Shown: piece after piece, positions 31,437-39,674 of the stretch
Numbering within the stretch: position 1 is the stretch's first letter
Layout: each line of letters opens with the position of its first letter
Assembly (NCBI RefSeq): GCF_000235485.1
Contig: NZ_JH378887.1
Span: forward strand, 386,635 to 450,634
DNA: 64,000 bases
From: Streptococcus sp. oral taxon 058 str. F0407
GTDB taxonomy: Bacteria > Bacillota > Bacilli > Lactobacillales > Streptococcaceae
Direction: 5' to 3'
Program-made: the position numbers and the translations under genes
Notes under the pieces: model-generated
The model's input: only the letters and a program-made list of their open reading frames with translations
Told to the model about the DNA's origin: nothing
The model's database searches: none

Positions 31437-33066
31437 TATGTACTTGGAACAATCACAACTACAAAGTTCGAGTGTAGCGACCATGTGCCAATCACAGGTG
31501 GAGGTTTATCAAGACTTGCAATCAGCCATTCAAAAGTTTTCAGAGGATAAGGAGAGTTTAAAGGGCGAGGCTTATGATTCGGCTAGAAGTTTTTTTGCAA
31601 GTGTCTTACTGCCCTTGAGCAAAGGGGGGCAGCTCTATGCAGAAACCTTCTCTCAAGCCATCAAGAAACTACCAGAAGACTATCAAACGATGGTCGACAG
31701 CAAGAGTTGGCGCGAGGATAATCTGCTTGATAAGATCCGTCAGGAAGAGCAAATGATCGCCTATCTAGATGAAGTCAACCAATCTCTTTCTAGCTTGACC
31801 ATGGATAGTGAAGAAAAGGGGAGATTGAGACGCAGTAATGTGGAACTCATGCGAGGACATCATGCCAATAAACGTGTCTATGAAACGATTTTGAGAGACC
31901 TACGAGCCTATGATAGCTATTCAGGAGGCCTGTTCGATGAACTAGACAGTATCGATGTGCAACTGAGTCGTGGACTGTCTCAGATTGAAAGTAGTTGGGA
32001 TGCAAAAAATGGGGTCTTTAAAGTTCCATCTGACCGGACTTGGGCCAACTACCTATCTGCCTATTCTGATACAAAGGACATAAAACTTAGCCGTCAAGAG
32101 AAGGCCTTTGTCCAGACCATGATGGCAGAATACGGCTTTGACGCAGAGACAGCCCAACAGTTCTTGACCATCAAGCAAGGGATAGACAGGAAGTTTCCAA
32201 ATTCTAGTCAAGAGTTCCGTGACTATATCTTTTTGCGAGTTATCGGTGCCGCCTACTATGATGGTGTTCAGTGGAATGAAACTGCAGGGTATTTAAAAAA
32301 TTATTTTTTTGATGAGGTTGTTAGCAGTCCATCTACGGTTGAAAAAATGAGAATAGAAAAACCACTTCTTGAAATCTTCCAAGAACTGGGGTTGAAAGAA
32401 GAAAAGGCCAAAGAACTCTATTATAACCTTCGATTGCAACATGAACTGGCTAGTGGAAAAGCTAGTTATTCAAATAAGTTAAAATCTGAGGACCCTGAAT
32501 TATATGAAACTTTCAAAAAGCGTTATTCCGAAGTTTATAATAAAGAAGAAGGTTTTGATAAGTTTTGGGATGAGAAACTCAAGGCCTACTCTAATAACGG
32601 AGCAGGCCATGCAGACTTCACTCACCAGTCCATCACTATGGCTACTCATCTAAATCCCAGTAGTTTCCAGTTATCTGATTTTTATGGTGGTAGAGAGCAT
32701 GTCAAGGACCTTTCAGGCTGGGAGGGAGACACGACCTTTAACGCTACGGATAAGAAACCAAGCATTGGTGAAGACGACTACAAGGCAGATTTGGACTCGG
32801 TCAATCTTATCGGCCGTATGCAGAAGGGGCAATCCTATGACCAAGCCATATCTTCCTATTATGCTGACCTTCAAAAGGATTCGACTCTTAGAGAAAGAGA
32901 ATTCTTAAAAAATAAAGATTGGAAACAGGTTAGAAGTACTATTTACTCTAGTATCCTCCCATTAGAGATTATGGAAAAAGGGGAAGATGCCATTAAAGCT
33001 TATATTGAAAGTAACTATCCGGGAGTGTCCAAGTTTTTAAATCGCTTGGAAGCCGTGGCGGATTAG
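31426..33066 (+). CDS. LXG-domain T7SS toxin, TelC-like lipid II phosphatase
   Basis: A 546-residue antibacterial effector. Residues ~1-200 form a helical LXG domain (with the name-giving LKG in SLKGEAYDSARSFF, ~45-58), which the T7SSb apparatus recognises. The C-terminal ~250 residues resemble TelC of Streptococcus intermedius: GHADFTHQSITMATHLNP (~395-412), DFYGG and DLSGWEGDTT, then the Asp-rich motif DDYKADLDSVN at ~450-460, needed in TelC to hydrolyse lipid II outside the target cell and stop wall synthesis. No signal peptide and no cysteine-rich region. The gene overlaps the Lap2-like gene and is followed after 10 bases by an immunity gene. No esx/ess apparatus gene is in the window, so secretion must depend on machinery elsewhere or be lost. 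Confidence 0.85.
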   Translation: MGIDMYLEQSQLQSSSVATMCQSQVEVYQDLQSAIQKFSEDKESLKGEAYDSARSFFASVLLPLSKGGQLYAETFSQAIKKLPEDYQTMVDSKSWREDNLLDKIRQEEQMIAYLDEVNQSLSSLTMDSEEKGRLRRSNVELMRGHHANKRVYETILRDLRAYDSYSGGLFDELDSIDVQLSRGLSQIESSWDAKNGVFKVPSDRTWANYLSAYSDTKDIKLSRQEKAFVQTMMAEYGFDAETAQQFLTIKQGIDRKFPNSSQEFRDYIFLRVIGAAYYDGVQWNETAGYLKNYFFDEVVSSPSTVEKMRIEKPLLEIFQELGLKEEKAKELYYNLRLQHELASGKASYSNKLKSEDPELYETFKKRYSEVYNKEEGFDKFWDEKLKAYSNNGAGHADFTHQSITMATHLNPSSFQLSDFYGGREHVKDLSGWEGDTTFNATDKKPSIGEDDYKADLDSVNLIGRMQKGQSYDQAISSYYADLQKDSTLREREFLKNKDWKQVRSTIYSSILPLEIMEKGEDAIKAYIESNYPGVSKFLNRLEAVAD

Positions 33067-33076
33067 GAGGAAATCT

Positions 33077-33682
33077 ATGAAGAAAATACTAGGTGTTTTA
33101 ATAATAGTAGTATTACTTGTATCAGTTTGTTTTTACTTCTTTACGCATCAACCTAAAAATATTTTTGATGAAATCTACCAAGAAACAGAGAAAACCTATC
33201 GCACAAATAATATTTTAAGAAATATAGAAGGTTTTGAAATTGATGATGTCTGGCCAAGTGATGGAGATTATTTTAAATATAGCCCTTTAGGGAAGTATAA
33301 GACTCTTCCGGAGGATTATCTTGAACTGAGAGTTGGATTTAATTTTGAGAAAGCGTATAGTAAACTGTTTGTTTCATTTGAGAGGAAAATAGCTGATGGT
33401 ACGAAGTTATGGATGGTCAACAAATATAATCCAAATACTAAAACAATTACAAAGTCAATTCAGATTGTAATATCAGGAAATGAGGATAGTTATATCGAAG
33501 ACGAAGCTCAGGTGAAATCCTACCTAGAGCAGTACGGTATTACAGCTAAGGACCTAGATTCTTACTACGATGAAATCGTCAACCAGAAAGTCCTGAAAGA
33601 TTGGTGCTCGATTTATGACAGTAAATACTCGCCAAGCAATTATGGTGATGTTAAGGTTGAAACCCAGTGGGAGAATTGGTGA
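33077..33682 (+). CDS. TipC-like immunity protein for the LXG toxin
   Basis: A 201-residue protein with one N-terminal hydrophobic segment (ILGVLIIVVLLVSVCFYFF, ~4-22) and a soluble remainder predicted outside the cell. This fits the TipC family, which is anchored at the membrane and blocks TelC at the cell surface. Family-like features include ADGTKLWMVNKYNPNTKTI (~97-115) and YLEQYGITAKDLDSYYD. AGGAGG lies 6 bases before the ATG. Immediate position behind the toxin is the normal toxin-immunity order. A terminator (33715-33737) ends the transcript. Confidence 0.8.
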   Translation: MKKILGVLIIVVLLVSVCFYFFTHQPKNIFDEIYQETEKTYRTNNILRNIEGFEIDDVWPSDGDYFKYSPLGKYKTLPEDYLELRVGFNFEKAYSKLFVSFERKIADGTKLWMVNKYNPNTKTITKSIQIVISGNEDSYIEDEAQVKSYLEQYGITAKDLDSYYDEIVNQKVLKDWCSIYDSKYSPSNYGDVKVETQWENW

Positions 33683-33714
33683 TATAAAGATTCTCACTGA
33701 TTATATAAACAGAC

Positions 33715-33742
33715 AGCTCTCTGATTTTCAGAGAGCTTTTTA
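33715..33742 (+). terminator. Terminator after the immunity gene
   Basis: AGCTCTCTGA (33715-33724) pairs exactly with TCAGAGAGCT (33728-33737), then TTTTTAT. It is related to the hairpins at 30348 and 34030. Confidence 0.85.
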
Positions 33743-33743
33743 T

Positions 33744-33848
33744 GTTGTCGCCGTACCTTGATATACTCAAGTATTATCTTCGGTTACGGTTCCTAGCACT
33801 ATAAGGTAAAATAAACTAGAATGATCTCCCTTCGGGGAGATTTTTTTT
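33744..33848 (+). repeat. BOX-like repeat plus hairpin, copy 3
   Basis: Opens GTTGTCGCCGTACCTTGATA and ends with ATCTCCC-TTC-GGGGAGAT (33824-33841) and eight T. Differs from copies 1 and 2 at only a few bases. Confidence 0.85.
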
Positions 33849-34006
33849 GTTTCACTAAAATTTTTGTCCACTCTTCGCCTCGTCGCCTAGTCTATAAACG
33901 TTTTATCCAGCAAGAATCATGATGCTAAGGGCGTAAGAAATCCGTATGAAAATAGGGAAACGACACCGTGTTCGATGAACATAAGGAGTTTCATCTTTTT
34001 CACTAG

Positions 34007-34055
34007 GATTTTAGCCCGAGCTCAAATTGGCTCTCTGATTTCAGAGGGCTTTTTC
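34007..34055 (+). repeat. Right 47-49 bp direct repeat with terminator
   Basis: GATTTTAGCCCGAGCTCAAA then the GCTCTCTGA/TCAGAGGGC stem and TTTTT, two mismatches from the left copy at 30326. It is the right boundary of the repeat-bracketed module. Confidence 0.85.
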
Positions 34056-34150
34056 TATATATGTTTCTATTCTTGTTCATCTAATGGAAATATGGTATAA
34101 TTTTTATGAGAATTTTCTAAATTTTTAAGATTCTATCAAAGGAGATTTGC

Positions 34151-35197
34151 ATGCTTTCCAAATTTTCTGGAAGCCGACAGGACCTGCAATTTGTGCTACT
34201 TTTAGGTATTTTGTTAGGTGTTTTAGGGATTTCTCTCTTTCTAGCAGTTTCAATGGGATCTGTTGCGATTGATCTAGGAGATACCTATCGGATTATTTTA
34301 AGCAGGTTAGGATTTCCTCTTGAGATAGGAGAGGTTTCCAAGTCTACTCTTACCATTGTATGGAACATGAGATTCCCCCGAGTATTGCTCGGTCTGATAG
34401 TAGGGGCTGGACTTTCTATGTGTGGTAGCGTGATGCAGTCTACAGTGAACAATCCCATCGCAGAGCCCTATGTCTTAGGAATTTCTGCGGGTGCAACTCT
34501 AGGGGCAACTTTGAGCATCATTCTTGGTTTAAAAGTGATGATTAGCCTTGGAGCTTTCCTTGGAGCTATTTTGGCAACAGTCGCTGTCCTCATCATTGCC
34601 TCTATGCAGGGAAGAATGACAACTTCCAGCCTGATTTTATCAGGAACGGTGGTCAACGCTCTCTTTCTGGCTTTTTCCAACTTTATTATCTCAGTCGGCG
34701 CTAATGCGGACAGTGTGATGACCATTAAATTTTGGACCATGGGTTCGCTTGCTGGGACCACATGGTCTGACTTGGTCCTGCCAACTATGGTAGTAGGAAT
34801 AGCCTTTCTATTTTTCTCTACTCAGTATCGTGTTTTCAATGCGATGATGATGGGAGATGAGGCTGCTTTAACTTTGGGAATTCCCTTACGCTTCTATTGG
34901 TATCTTTACGTGACCGTGGTGGCTGTGCTGACAGCTGTCTTAGTGGCAACTTGTGGGATTATTGGATTTGTTGGTCTGATTACTCCTCACTTAGCTCGAG
35001 GGTTAGTAGGAACGAATTACAGGAGACTTTTTCCTGTTGCGACCATACTTGGTGCCCTCTTTGTGGTCTGGGCAGATGTACTCTCCCGTATCATCATTCC
35101 AAATGCTGAGTTGCCTATTGGTATTTTCACAGCCATAGTAGGTGCTCCCTTCTTTATCTACATTGTTGGAGGTAGGCGAAGGGAGGTGAGGGCCTGA
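34151..35197 (+). CDS. Iron-siderophore ABC transporter permease (FecCD family)
   Basis: A 348-residue permease of the BtuC/FecCD type with about nine to ten membrane spans. Family marks are MRFPRVLLGLIVGAGLSMCGSVMQ (~75-98), NPIAEPYVLGISAGATLGA (~105-123) and GFVGLITPHLARGLVG (~278-293). The start follows AAAGGAG. Only one permease gene is present, so the channel is presumably a homodimer. First gene of a four-gene operon (permease, ATPase, binding protein, esterase); its own promoter lies after the repeat region. Confidence 0.88.
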   Translation: MLSKFSGSRQDLQFVLLLGILLGVLGISLFLAVSMGSVAIDLGDTYRIILSRLGFPLEIGEVSKSTLTIVWNMRFPRVLLGLIVGAGLSMCGSVMQSTVNNPIAEPYVLGISAGATLGATLSIILGLKVMISLGAFLGAILATVAVLIIASMQGRMTTSSLILSGTVVNALFLAFSNFIISVGANADSVMTIKFWTMGSLAGTTWSDLVLPTMVVGIAFLFFSTQYRVFNAMMMGDEAALTLGIPLRFYWYLYVTVVAVLTAVLVATCGIIGFVGLITPHLARGLVGTNYRRLFPVATILGALFVVWADVLSRIIIPNAELPIGIFTAIVGAPFFIYIVGGRRREVRA

Positions 35198-35198
35198 T

Positions 35199-35954
35199 AT
35201 GGACTTGATTTGTCAGGATGTCCACTTTGGACTAGGAGAGAAAAAAATCCTCAAAGGAGTTTCTCTTAAGGTTGAGGGACATCAATTTCATACGATACTA
35301 GGACCCAATGGAAGTGGAAAAACCAGCCTTCTTAAACTCCTCTATCGTCAGGAAAAGGCGGACAAAGGCTTGATAAGCCTAGATGGAAAGCCACTGGAGC
35401 ATTGGTCGCTCAAAGAAACGGCTAAGCAGATGGCAGTTGTAACCCAGTTTAATCAATTGCAGTTTGATTGTACAGTTGAGGAAATCGTCTTGCTGGGAAG
35501 AACTCCCCACCTTTCTTTTTTACAGAAGGAAAAGGAAAGGGATTATGCCCTCGTTCAAGATGCCCTCGTTAAGGTGGATATGCTCGAGAAGAAAACTCGT
35601 CTCTATTCGTCCCTGTCGGGGGGAGAGAAACAGCGAGTCTTGTTAGCACGCGCCTTGGCACAAGAACCAACTCTCTTGCTTTTGGACGAACCAACTAATC
35701 ACCTGGATATCAAGTATCAGCTAGACTTGTTGGCCATTGTGAAAGATCTCAAAATCAATGTTCTAGCTGTCCTGCATGACATTCAACTTGCTTGTCGCTA
35801 TTCGGATTATCTCTATCTGATGAAAGAGGGGAAAATCCTTTATCAAGGGTCTCCAAAGGAGACCATTACTCCAGAGTCATTGCAAACTGTATACGGAGTT
35901 CAAAGTCAGGTTACTTGGACCGAGGATCAGCAAGCCATGATTCACTATTTATAA
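35199..35954 (+). CDS. Iron-siderophore ABC transporter ATP-binding protein
   Basis: A 251-residue ATPase of the FepC/BtuD type. Walker A GPNGSGKTS (~35-43), signature LSGGEKQRVLLARALAQ (~138-154), Walker [13 protein letters not shown] (~156-167), switch His in AVLHDI. It starts one base after the permease stop. Drives uptake of the ligand delivered by the lipoprotein encoded next. Confidence 0.92.
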   Translation: MDLICQDVHFGLGEKKILKGVSLKVEGHQFHTILGPNGSGKTSLLKLLYRQEKADKGLISLDGKPLEHWSLKETAKQMAVVTQFNQLQFDCTVEEIVLLGRTPHLSFLQKEKERDYALVQDALVKVDMLEKKTRLYSSLSGGEKQRVLLARALAQEPTLLLLDEPTNHLDIKYQLDLLAIVKDLKINVLAVLHDIQLACRYSDYLYLMKEGKILYQGSPKETITPESLQTVYGVQSQVTWTEDQQAMIHYL

Positions 35955-35974
35955 AAAATGAAAAGGAAAACAAG

Positions 35975-36985
35975 ATGAAAAAAACACTCAGTATTTTACT
36001 CGTAACAGTAGCTACCTTAACCATGGCAGCTTGTGGCAATACTACTACAGAAAAAGCTACCACACAATCTAGTACAGAAACAAGTCAAAAGGCGAGCACA
36101 GAGACGACTTATCCACTAACGGTCAAAACCTATGATGCTAAGGGAAATGAAGTCGAACAAGTCTTTGACAAGACACCTGAAAAAGTTATCACCAACAATC
36201 TGTCAACCACTGAAATCTTGTTGGAGTTAGGGTTGAAGGATAAAATTGCTGGCATGCTCAACCCAGACAATGCCGTAACAGGTAAATACAAGGACGCGAT
36301 TGCGACGATTCCTCAAATTGGGGATAAAAAAACAGTGTCACAAGAGACAGTCCTTTCTTATGAGCCAGATGCTGTGATGGGTCGAAACATGATGTTTTCT
36401 GAAAAATCCTTGGGGACAGTTAGCACTTGGAATGAAAACAAAATCCCAGTCTATACGCAAAAAGCCTCTCTCTCAACGATTCAGCAAGATTTGGGAAATA
36501 TTGTAGAAGATGTCAAAAATCTTGGAATGATTTTCAATGTTCAGGACAAGGCTAATGAATACGCAGCTCAATTACAAGCTAAAATTGAGGCTGTTAAGAA
36601 AGCAAATCCAGCAAGCCAAGGTGAGAAGAAAAAGGCTTTGATTATGGTTGCATATAACGACGAAACCTTCGGTGCTTACAAGTCTGCTTTGCAAGAGAGC
36701 TTGTTGAATCAACTTGGTTATACAAACGTTGCAACGGGAACATCAGGCTTGACCTTGGAAAATCTCGTGTCAATGGATCCCGAATTGATTATCTATGTAA
36801 CCAGCGACCGCAATAAAAAATTGGATGCCAACGCAGTAGAGTTGATGAAGGCAAATGAGGTATTGGGAAACGTTTCTGCAATTAAAAATCAAAAAATCAT
36901 GACCATCTCTTACGATGAGTTGATGGACTATGGTCCAGCAGTGATTGATTCCCTTGAGAAAATCAATGACTTTATCAATAAATAA
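35975..36985 (+). CDS. Iron-siderophore-binding lipoprotein
   Basis: A 336-residue class III (FecB/FepB-like) binding protein. Lipobox TMAAC places the lipidated Cys at 20; a Thr/Ser/Glu linker follows. The core has EKVITNNLSTTEILLELGLKD (~75), QIGDKKTVSQETVLSYEPDAV (~120) and a C-terminal lobe with DPELIIYVTSDR. The start at 35975 follows AAAAGGAAAACAAG; longer in-frame starts lie inside the ATPase gene. Its family binds ferric siderophores, haem or cobalamin; iron is most likely given the linked esterase. Confidence 0.88.
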   Translation: MKKTLSILLVTVATLTMAACGNTTTEKATTQSSTETSQKASTETTYPLTVKTYDAKGNEVEQVFDKTPEKVITNNLSTTEILLELGLKDKIAGMLNPDNAVTGKYKDAIATIPQIGDKKTVSQETVLSYEPDAVMGRNMMFSEKSLGTVSTWNENKIPVYTQKASLSTIQQDLGNIVEDVKNLGMIFNVQDKANEYAAQLQAKIEAVKKANPASQGEKKKALIMVAYNDETFGAYKSALQESLLNQLGYTNVATGTSGLTLENLVSMDPELIIYVTSDRNKKLDANAVELMKANEVLGNVSAIKNQKIMTISYDELMDYGPAVIDSLEKINDFINK

Positions 36986-37658
36986 TGAGTTTGATTGGGA
37001 AGGAATCCAAGTCAAAATCAGCCTTCCTTCGACCTATGATCCTAATCAAACCTATCCAGCTATTCTCTTAAATGATGGAAACTTGGATTTCCTATCGACC
37101 CTTTCCGAATCTGTGATTTTAGTGGGTTTGACTTCTGAAAATCGCCTAGATGACTACACTCCCTGGAAGGCATCTGCTCTGAGAGATGGAGCTCCAGATT
37201 TTGGCGGTCAGGCAAATGCCTATCATGGTCATTTGTTTGGAGGTCTTTTAGATAAGTTGAAGTCGCTTTATCAACTGGACAAAAATCACCTTGCCTATGG
37301 AGGGTATTCACTAGGTGGTTTGGCGGCCGTCCACAGTCTTTTCAGCTTTGACAAGGTCTCCTGTGTCTTCTCCATTTGCGGGTCCTTTTGGTATCCTGAA
37401 TTTGCAACTTACTGCAAGGAAGAAAAGGTGAAAAATTTGGACTGTTTGCTGTATTTACAGAATGGTCAAACAGAAGGAGCCCATCATACCAATCGCTTAG
37501 CTCAAGCACCAGCCTATGCTGAGCAGATCCATACCAGTCTTCAGAAACACTATCCGACTGGTCAGTTTGTCTTTGATCCTTATGGGCATCATGAACAAGT
37601 GGCTGAGCGATTTCTAGCTTTTTCTAACTGGTTGGCAAAGAAATGGGAGATTGAATAA
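36966..37658 (+). CDS. Putative esterase, possible siderophore hydrolase
   Basis: A ~230-residue alpha/beta-hydrolase of the putative-esterase (Fes/IroE-like) family. The nucleophile elbow is GGYSLGG (Ser ~119 from this start), with an acidic residue in the LLYLQNGQTE area and a C-terminal His in PYGHHEQ. The ATG at 36966 overlaps the binding-protein gene by 20 bases; a TTG at 36945 is less likely. Fes-type enzymes cut imported ferric catecholate siderophores to release iron, and the gene's overlap with an iron importer fits that, but catecholate use is not shown here. No signal peptide, so it would act in the cytoplasm. Confidence 0.72.
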   Translation: MTLSINNEFDWEGIQVKISLPSTYDPNQTYPAILLNDGNLDFLSTLSESVILVGLTSENRLDDYTPWKASALRDGAPDFGGQANAYHGHLFGGLLDKLKSLYQLDKNHLAYGGYSLGGLAAVHSLFSFDKVSCVFSICGSFWYPEFATYCKEEKVKNLDCLLYLQNGQTEGAHHTNRLAQAPAYAEQIHTSLQKHYPTGQFVFDPYGHHEQVAERFLAFSNWLAKKWEIE

Positions 37659-37722
37659 AGTAAGAGGAGAGACAAGGCAAAAATTAAATTTGAGGAGAAA
37701 ATCCAGTAAAACTTTCCACAAT

Positions 37723-37769
37723 AAAACGCATAATATTGAACTCTTTGAATTTCTTATATTATGCGTTTT
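37723..37769. repeat. Palindrome, copy 2
   Basis: AAAACGCATAATAT (37723-37736) and ATATTATGCGTTTT (37756-37769) are exact reverse complements. The arms match those of the copy at 24618. T runs follow on both strands, so it may terminate the iron operon. Confidence 0.85.
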
Positions 37770-37787
37770 TATGATTTTAGAATTTCT

Positions 37788-37817
37788 TTGAATGCAGAAA
37801 AATACATGTTCTATAAT
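37788..37817 (+). promoter_or_regulatory. Promoter without an obvious gene
   Basis: TTGAAT (37788-37793), 18 bases, TATAAT (37812-37817). The only reading frame downstream is the 37-codon one at 37887. Confidence 0.55.
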
Positions 37818-37886
37818 GAAAAGTGACTGGATTGTCATTGTAAAGGAGCAGACGAGATTTATTAAGAATATTATAGGATTGATGAA

Positions 37887-38000
37887 ATGATAGATATTTA
37901 TAGAAAATTACACACTTTAATCTCAGTCATTTTTATATTACTAACACTAGGAATATGTATTTTTGAAGACCGACATTTTCATCATGAATTTATTCGATAA
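37887..38000 (+). CDS. Short hydrophobic peptide or gene remnant
   Basis: A 37-residue reading frame whose middle is hydrophobic (LISVIFILLTLGICIF), with a His-rich end. It follows a plausible promoter but lacks a convincing ribosome site directly before the ATG. It was not recognised. It could be a real small membrane peptide or the start of a truncated membrane protein. Confidence 0.25.
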   Translation: MIDIYRKLHTLISVIFILLTLGICIFEDRHFHHEFIR

Positions 38001-38195
38001 AAGAAAATACTTCTTTATTTCCAAAGAAAGAGAGACAAAATCTTTTTGAGATGATAGAGTAGGATATGAAATTTGCTCTGAATATATTAAAAGAGAAGAC
38101 CAAGAGGCCCTCTCTCATTGTTAACTATATAGTTGGCAAAGAATCTAAATGGTGCAAAACTCCTTTTCTCTACCTTCTATATGAAAAAAATCTCT

Positions 38196-39560
38196 TTAAT
38201 CTTTTTTCTTAACACCAACAGTCAAACCAGAGGCTACTGCAATTAAGGCAACTCCAAGTACGGATAAATTAGAAGATGCCTTTTCACCAGTTTTAGGTAA
38301 TTCAGATACCTTATTAGAAAGTGCAGAAGTATGATAAACTGCCTTTGTGCTTCCGATAGGTTTTGGTTTAAGTACGACATGCGCCTCTGTTAAGAAGTCA
38401 TATTTCTCTGTTACGATGCGGTAAACACGTCCTTCTTGGACAGTCTTAACAACATGATTTGTAAAATCACGATTTAAAAGACTAGAAAATTCTTGATTAA
38501 TATTAAGATAAAGCCCTTTTGTCCCCTCAACTAAAGGTTTGAAGGTTGATTCTTCGTATCTCATCCCTACAACTGATAGAGAAATATCTGCTGCTTTAAG
38601 AGCTTTCAGAGTCTCTTCTACTGTTGGAATGCCTGGACTACGGAAATCAATGCTTTCATCAGTAATTAAGAATGCAAAACGACGATTATTAGAAGCTGTA
38701 GACCAATCATAATCTTTTGAGGTTGCGATATGATGTAGAGGGACTGTAGGCTCTTCTGTTCCGCCACCTGTTCGAATAGACTTGAGAGCATTAATATACT
38801 CCTCTACATTCTTAGTGAATTTAGATCCATTAAAATCGAAATATTGAACATTGCCAGCAGACTCATACGCGATTAAGCCAAGACGCGCATCAACTTTTTT
38901 ATTAGCCAAATCACGGACAAAGTTCTCGATATTCTGTACAACATTTTGAATAGAAGAATCCATTGAACCTGACTTATCAATAGTAAAGACGATATCTGCA
39001 GAACCAGCCGCTTGTTTAGTAATTATTACATCTGCTTCTTTCAAAACTTTTTCAAATGTAGTTTTCTTGATAGTTTGAGTAACATTAGCTACATAGTCAT
39101 CTGTATTAACGTGATCTGTAACAGTCTTTGTTGTTGTAACAGGTGTCTTTTCTCCAACGGCAGTTCCCTTAGCAGCTAAATGAGTTGTTTCAACACTTAC
39201 AGAAGTCTCTGCTTTGGCAGTTGCTTCTGTACCAGCTGTGTTTTCTTTAGCATCTACCTTGGCGTCCGTTGAAGTAGTAGTTACTTTAACTATATCACCA
39301 GGTTGAGCTTTATCAAGTGGTACTACAGAGACATTAACTTTATCTTGAATCTCCTTAACTGTTTCGGAAATTTGCTGATTAGTTTGAGTAGTTTTAGTGG
39401 AAAGTTCATTTGAACCTACTTGAGCAAGATCATTAGCAACTTGACTTGGTTTTTTTACCTCATCAGCATCAACTTGCCCCACTGCTGTAAAGGCAGACGC
39501 TAGAGCAACTGTCAATAAAACAGACTTGCACTTCCCAAATAAAGAATGTTTATGATTCAT
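38196..39560 (-). CDS. LPXTG surface protein with von Willebrand factor A domain
   Basis: A 454-residue secreted, wall-anchored protein. Signal peptide ~1-32 (VLLTVALASAFTAVGQVDA), a Thr/Lys/Ala-rich region ~40-180, then a VWA domain from ~188 to ~370 with a MIDAS motif DKSGSMDSS (Asp195, Ser197, Ser199), a Thr/Gly loop (RTGGGTEEPT) and ITDES. The sorting signal LPKTGE is at ~421, followed by a hydrophobic span and KKKD. VWA surface proteins usually bind matrix proteins or act as pilus-type tip adhesins. The start at 39560 follows AAAAAAGGGGGGA on the minus strand and gives a proper signal peptide; an upstream ATG at 39719 does not. Single gene with its own promoter. Confidence 0.88.
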   Translation of the reverse strand: MNHKHSLFGKCKSVLLTVALASAFTAVGQVDADEVKKPSQVANDLAQVGSNELSTKTTQTNQQISETVKEIQDKVNVSVVPLDKAQPGDIVKVTTTSTDAKVDAKENTAGTEATAKAETSVSVETTHLAAKGTAVGEKTPVTTTKTVTDHVNTDDYVANVTQTIKKTTFEKVLKEADVIITKQAAGSADIVFTIDKSGSMDSSIQNVVQNIENFVRDLANKKVDARLGLIAYESAGNVQYFDFNGSKFTKNVEEYINALKSIRTGGGTEEPTVPLHHIATSKDYDWSTASNNRRFAFLITDESIDFRSPGIPTVEETLKALKAADISLSVVGMRYEESTFKPLVEGTKGLYLNINQEFSSLLNRDFTNHVVKTVQEGRVYRIVTEKYDFLTEAHVVLKPKPIGSTKAVYHTSALSNKVSELPKTGEKASSNLSVLGVALIAVASGLTVGVKKKD

Positions 39561-39588
39561 TATAAAAATCCCCCCTTTTTTTAATAAT

Positions 39589-39617
39589 ATAATATCAAAA
39601 TCAAAGTAATTTGTCAA
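39589..39617 (-). promoter_or_regulatory. Promoter of the VWA surface protein gene
   Basis: Minus strand: TTGACA (39617-39612), 17 bases, TATTAT (39594-39589) with TGA extension, 29 bases before the start. Confidence 0.85.
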
Positions 39618-39674
39618 AAAATTTCTATATAGAATGCAGAGTTTTCTTCTGGTTATACGGGGATAAAGATCATA

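Larger units (their letters stand above)
33683..34150. other. Repeat-filled gene-free region right of the T7SS module
   Basis: 468 bases containing a terminator, BOX-like copy 3, a hairpin element around 33950-34000 and the right direct repeat, then a TGG-TATAAT box near 34092-34100 for the iron transporter operon. No coding sequence recognised. Confidence 0.65.
37659..38195. other. Degraded intergenic stretch after the esterase gene
   Basis: 537 AT-rich bases: a palindrome (37723-37769), a good promoter (37788-37817), a ribosome-site-like AAAGGAG near 37841 not followed by a usable start, one 37-codon reading frame, and a stem AGAGAAG..CTCTCT near 38090-38120. It looks like the remains of a lost gene. 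Confidence 0.5.

Noticed and set aside
33870-33990. Minus-strand frame of about 21 codons starting near 33990
   Set aside because: Too short, no ribosome-binding site and no similarity recognised; better explained as part of the repeat region.
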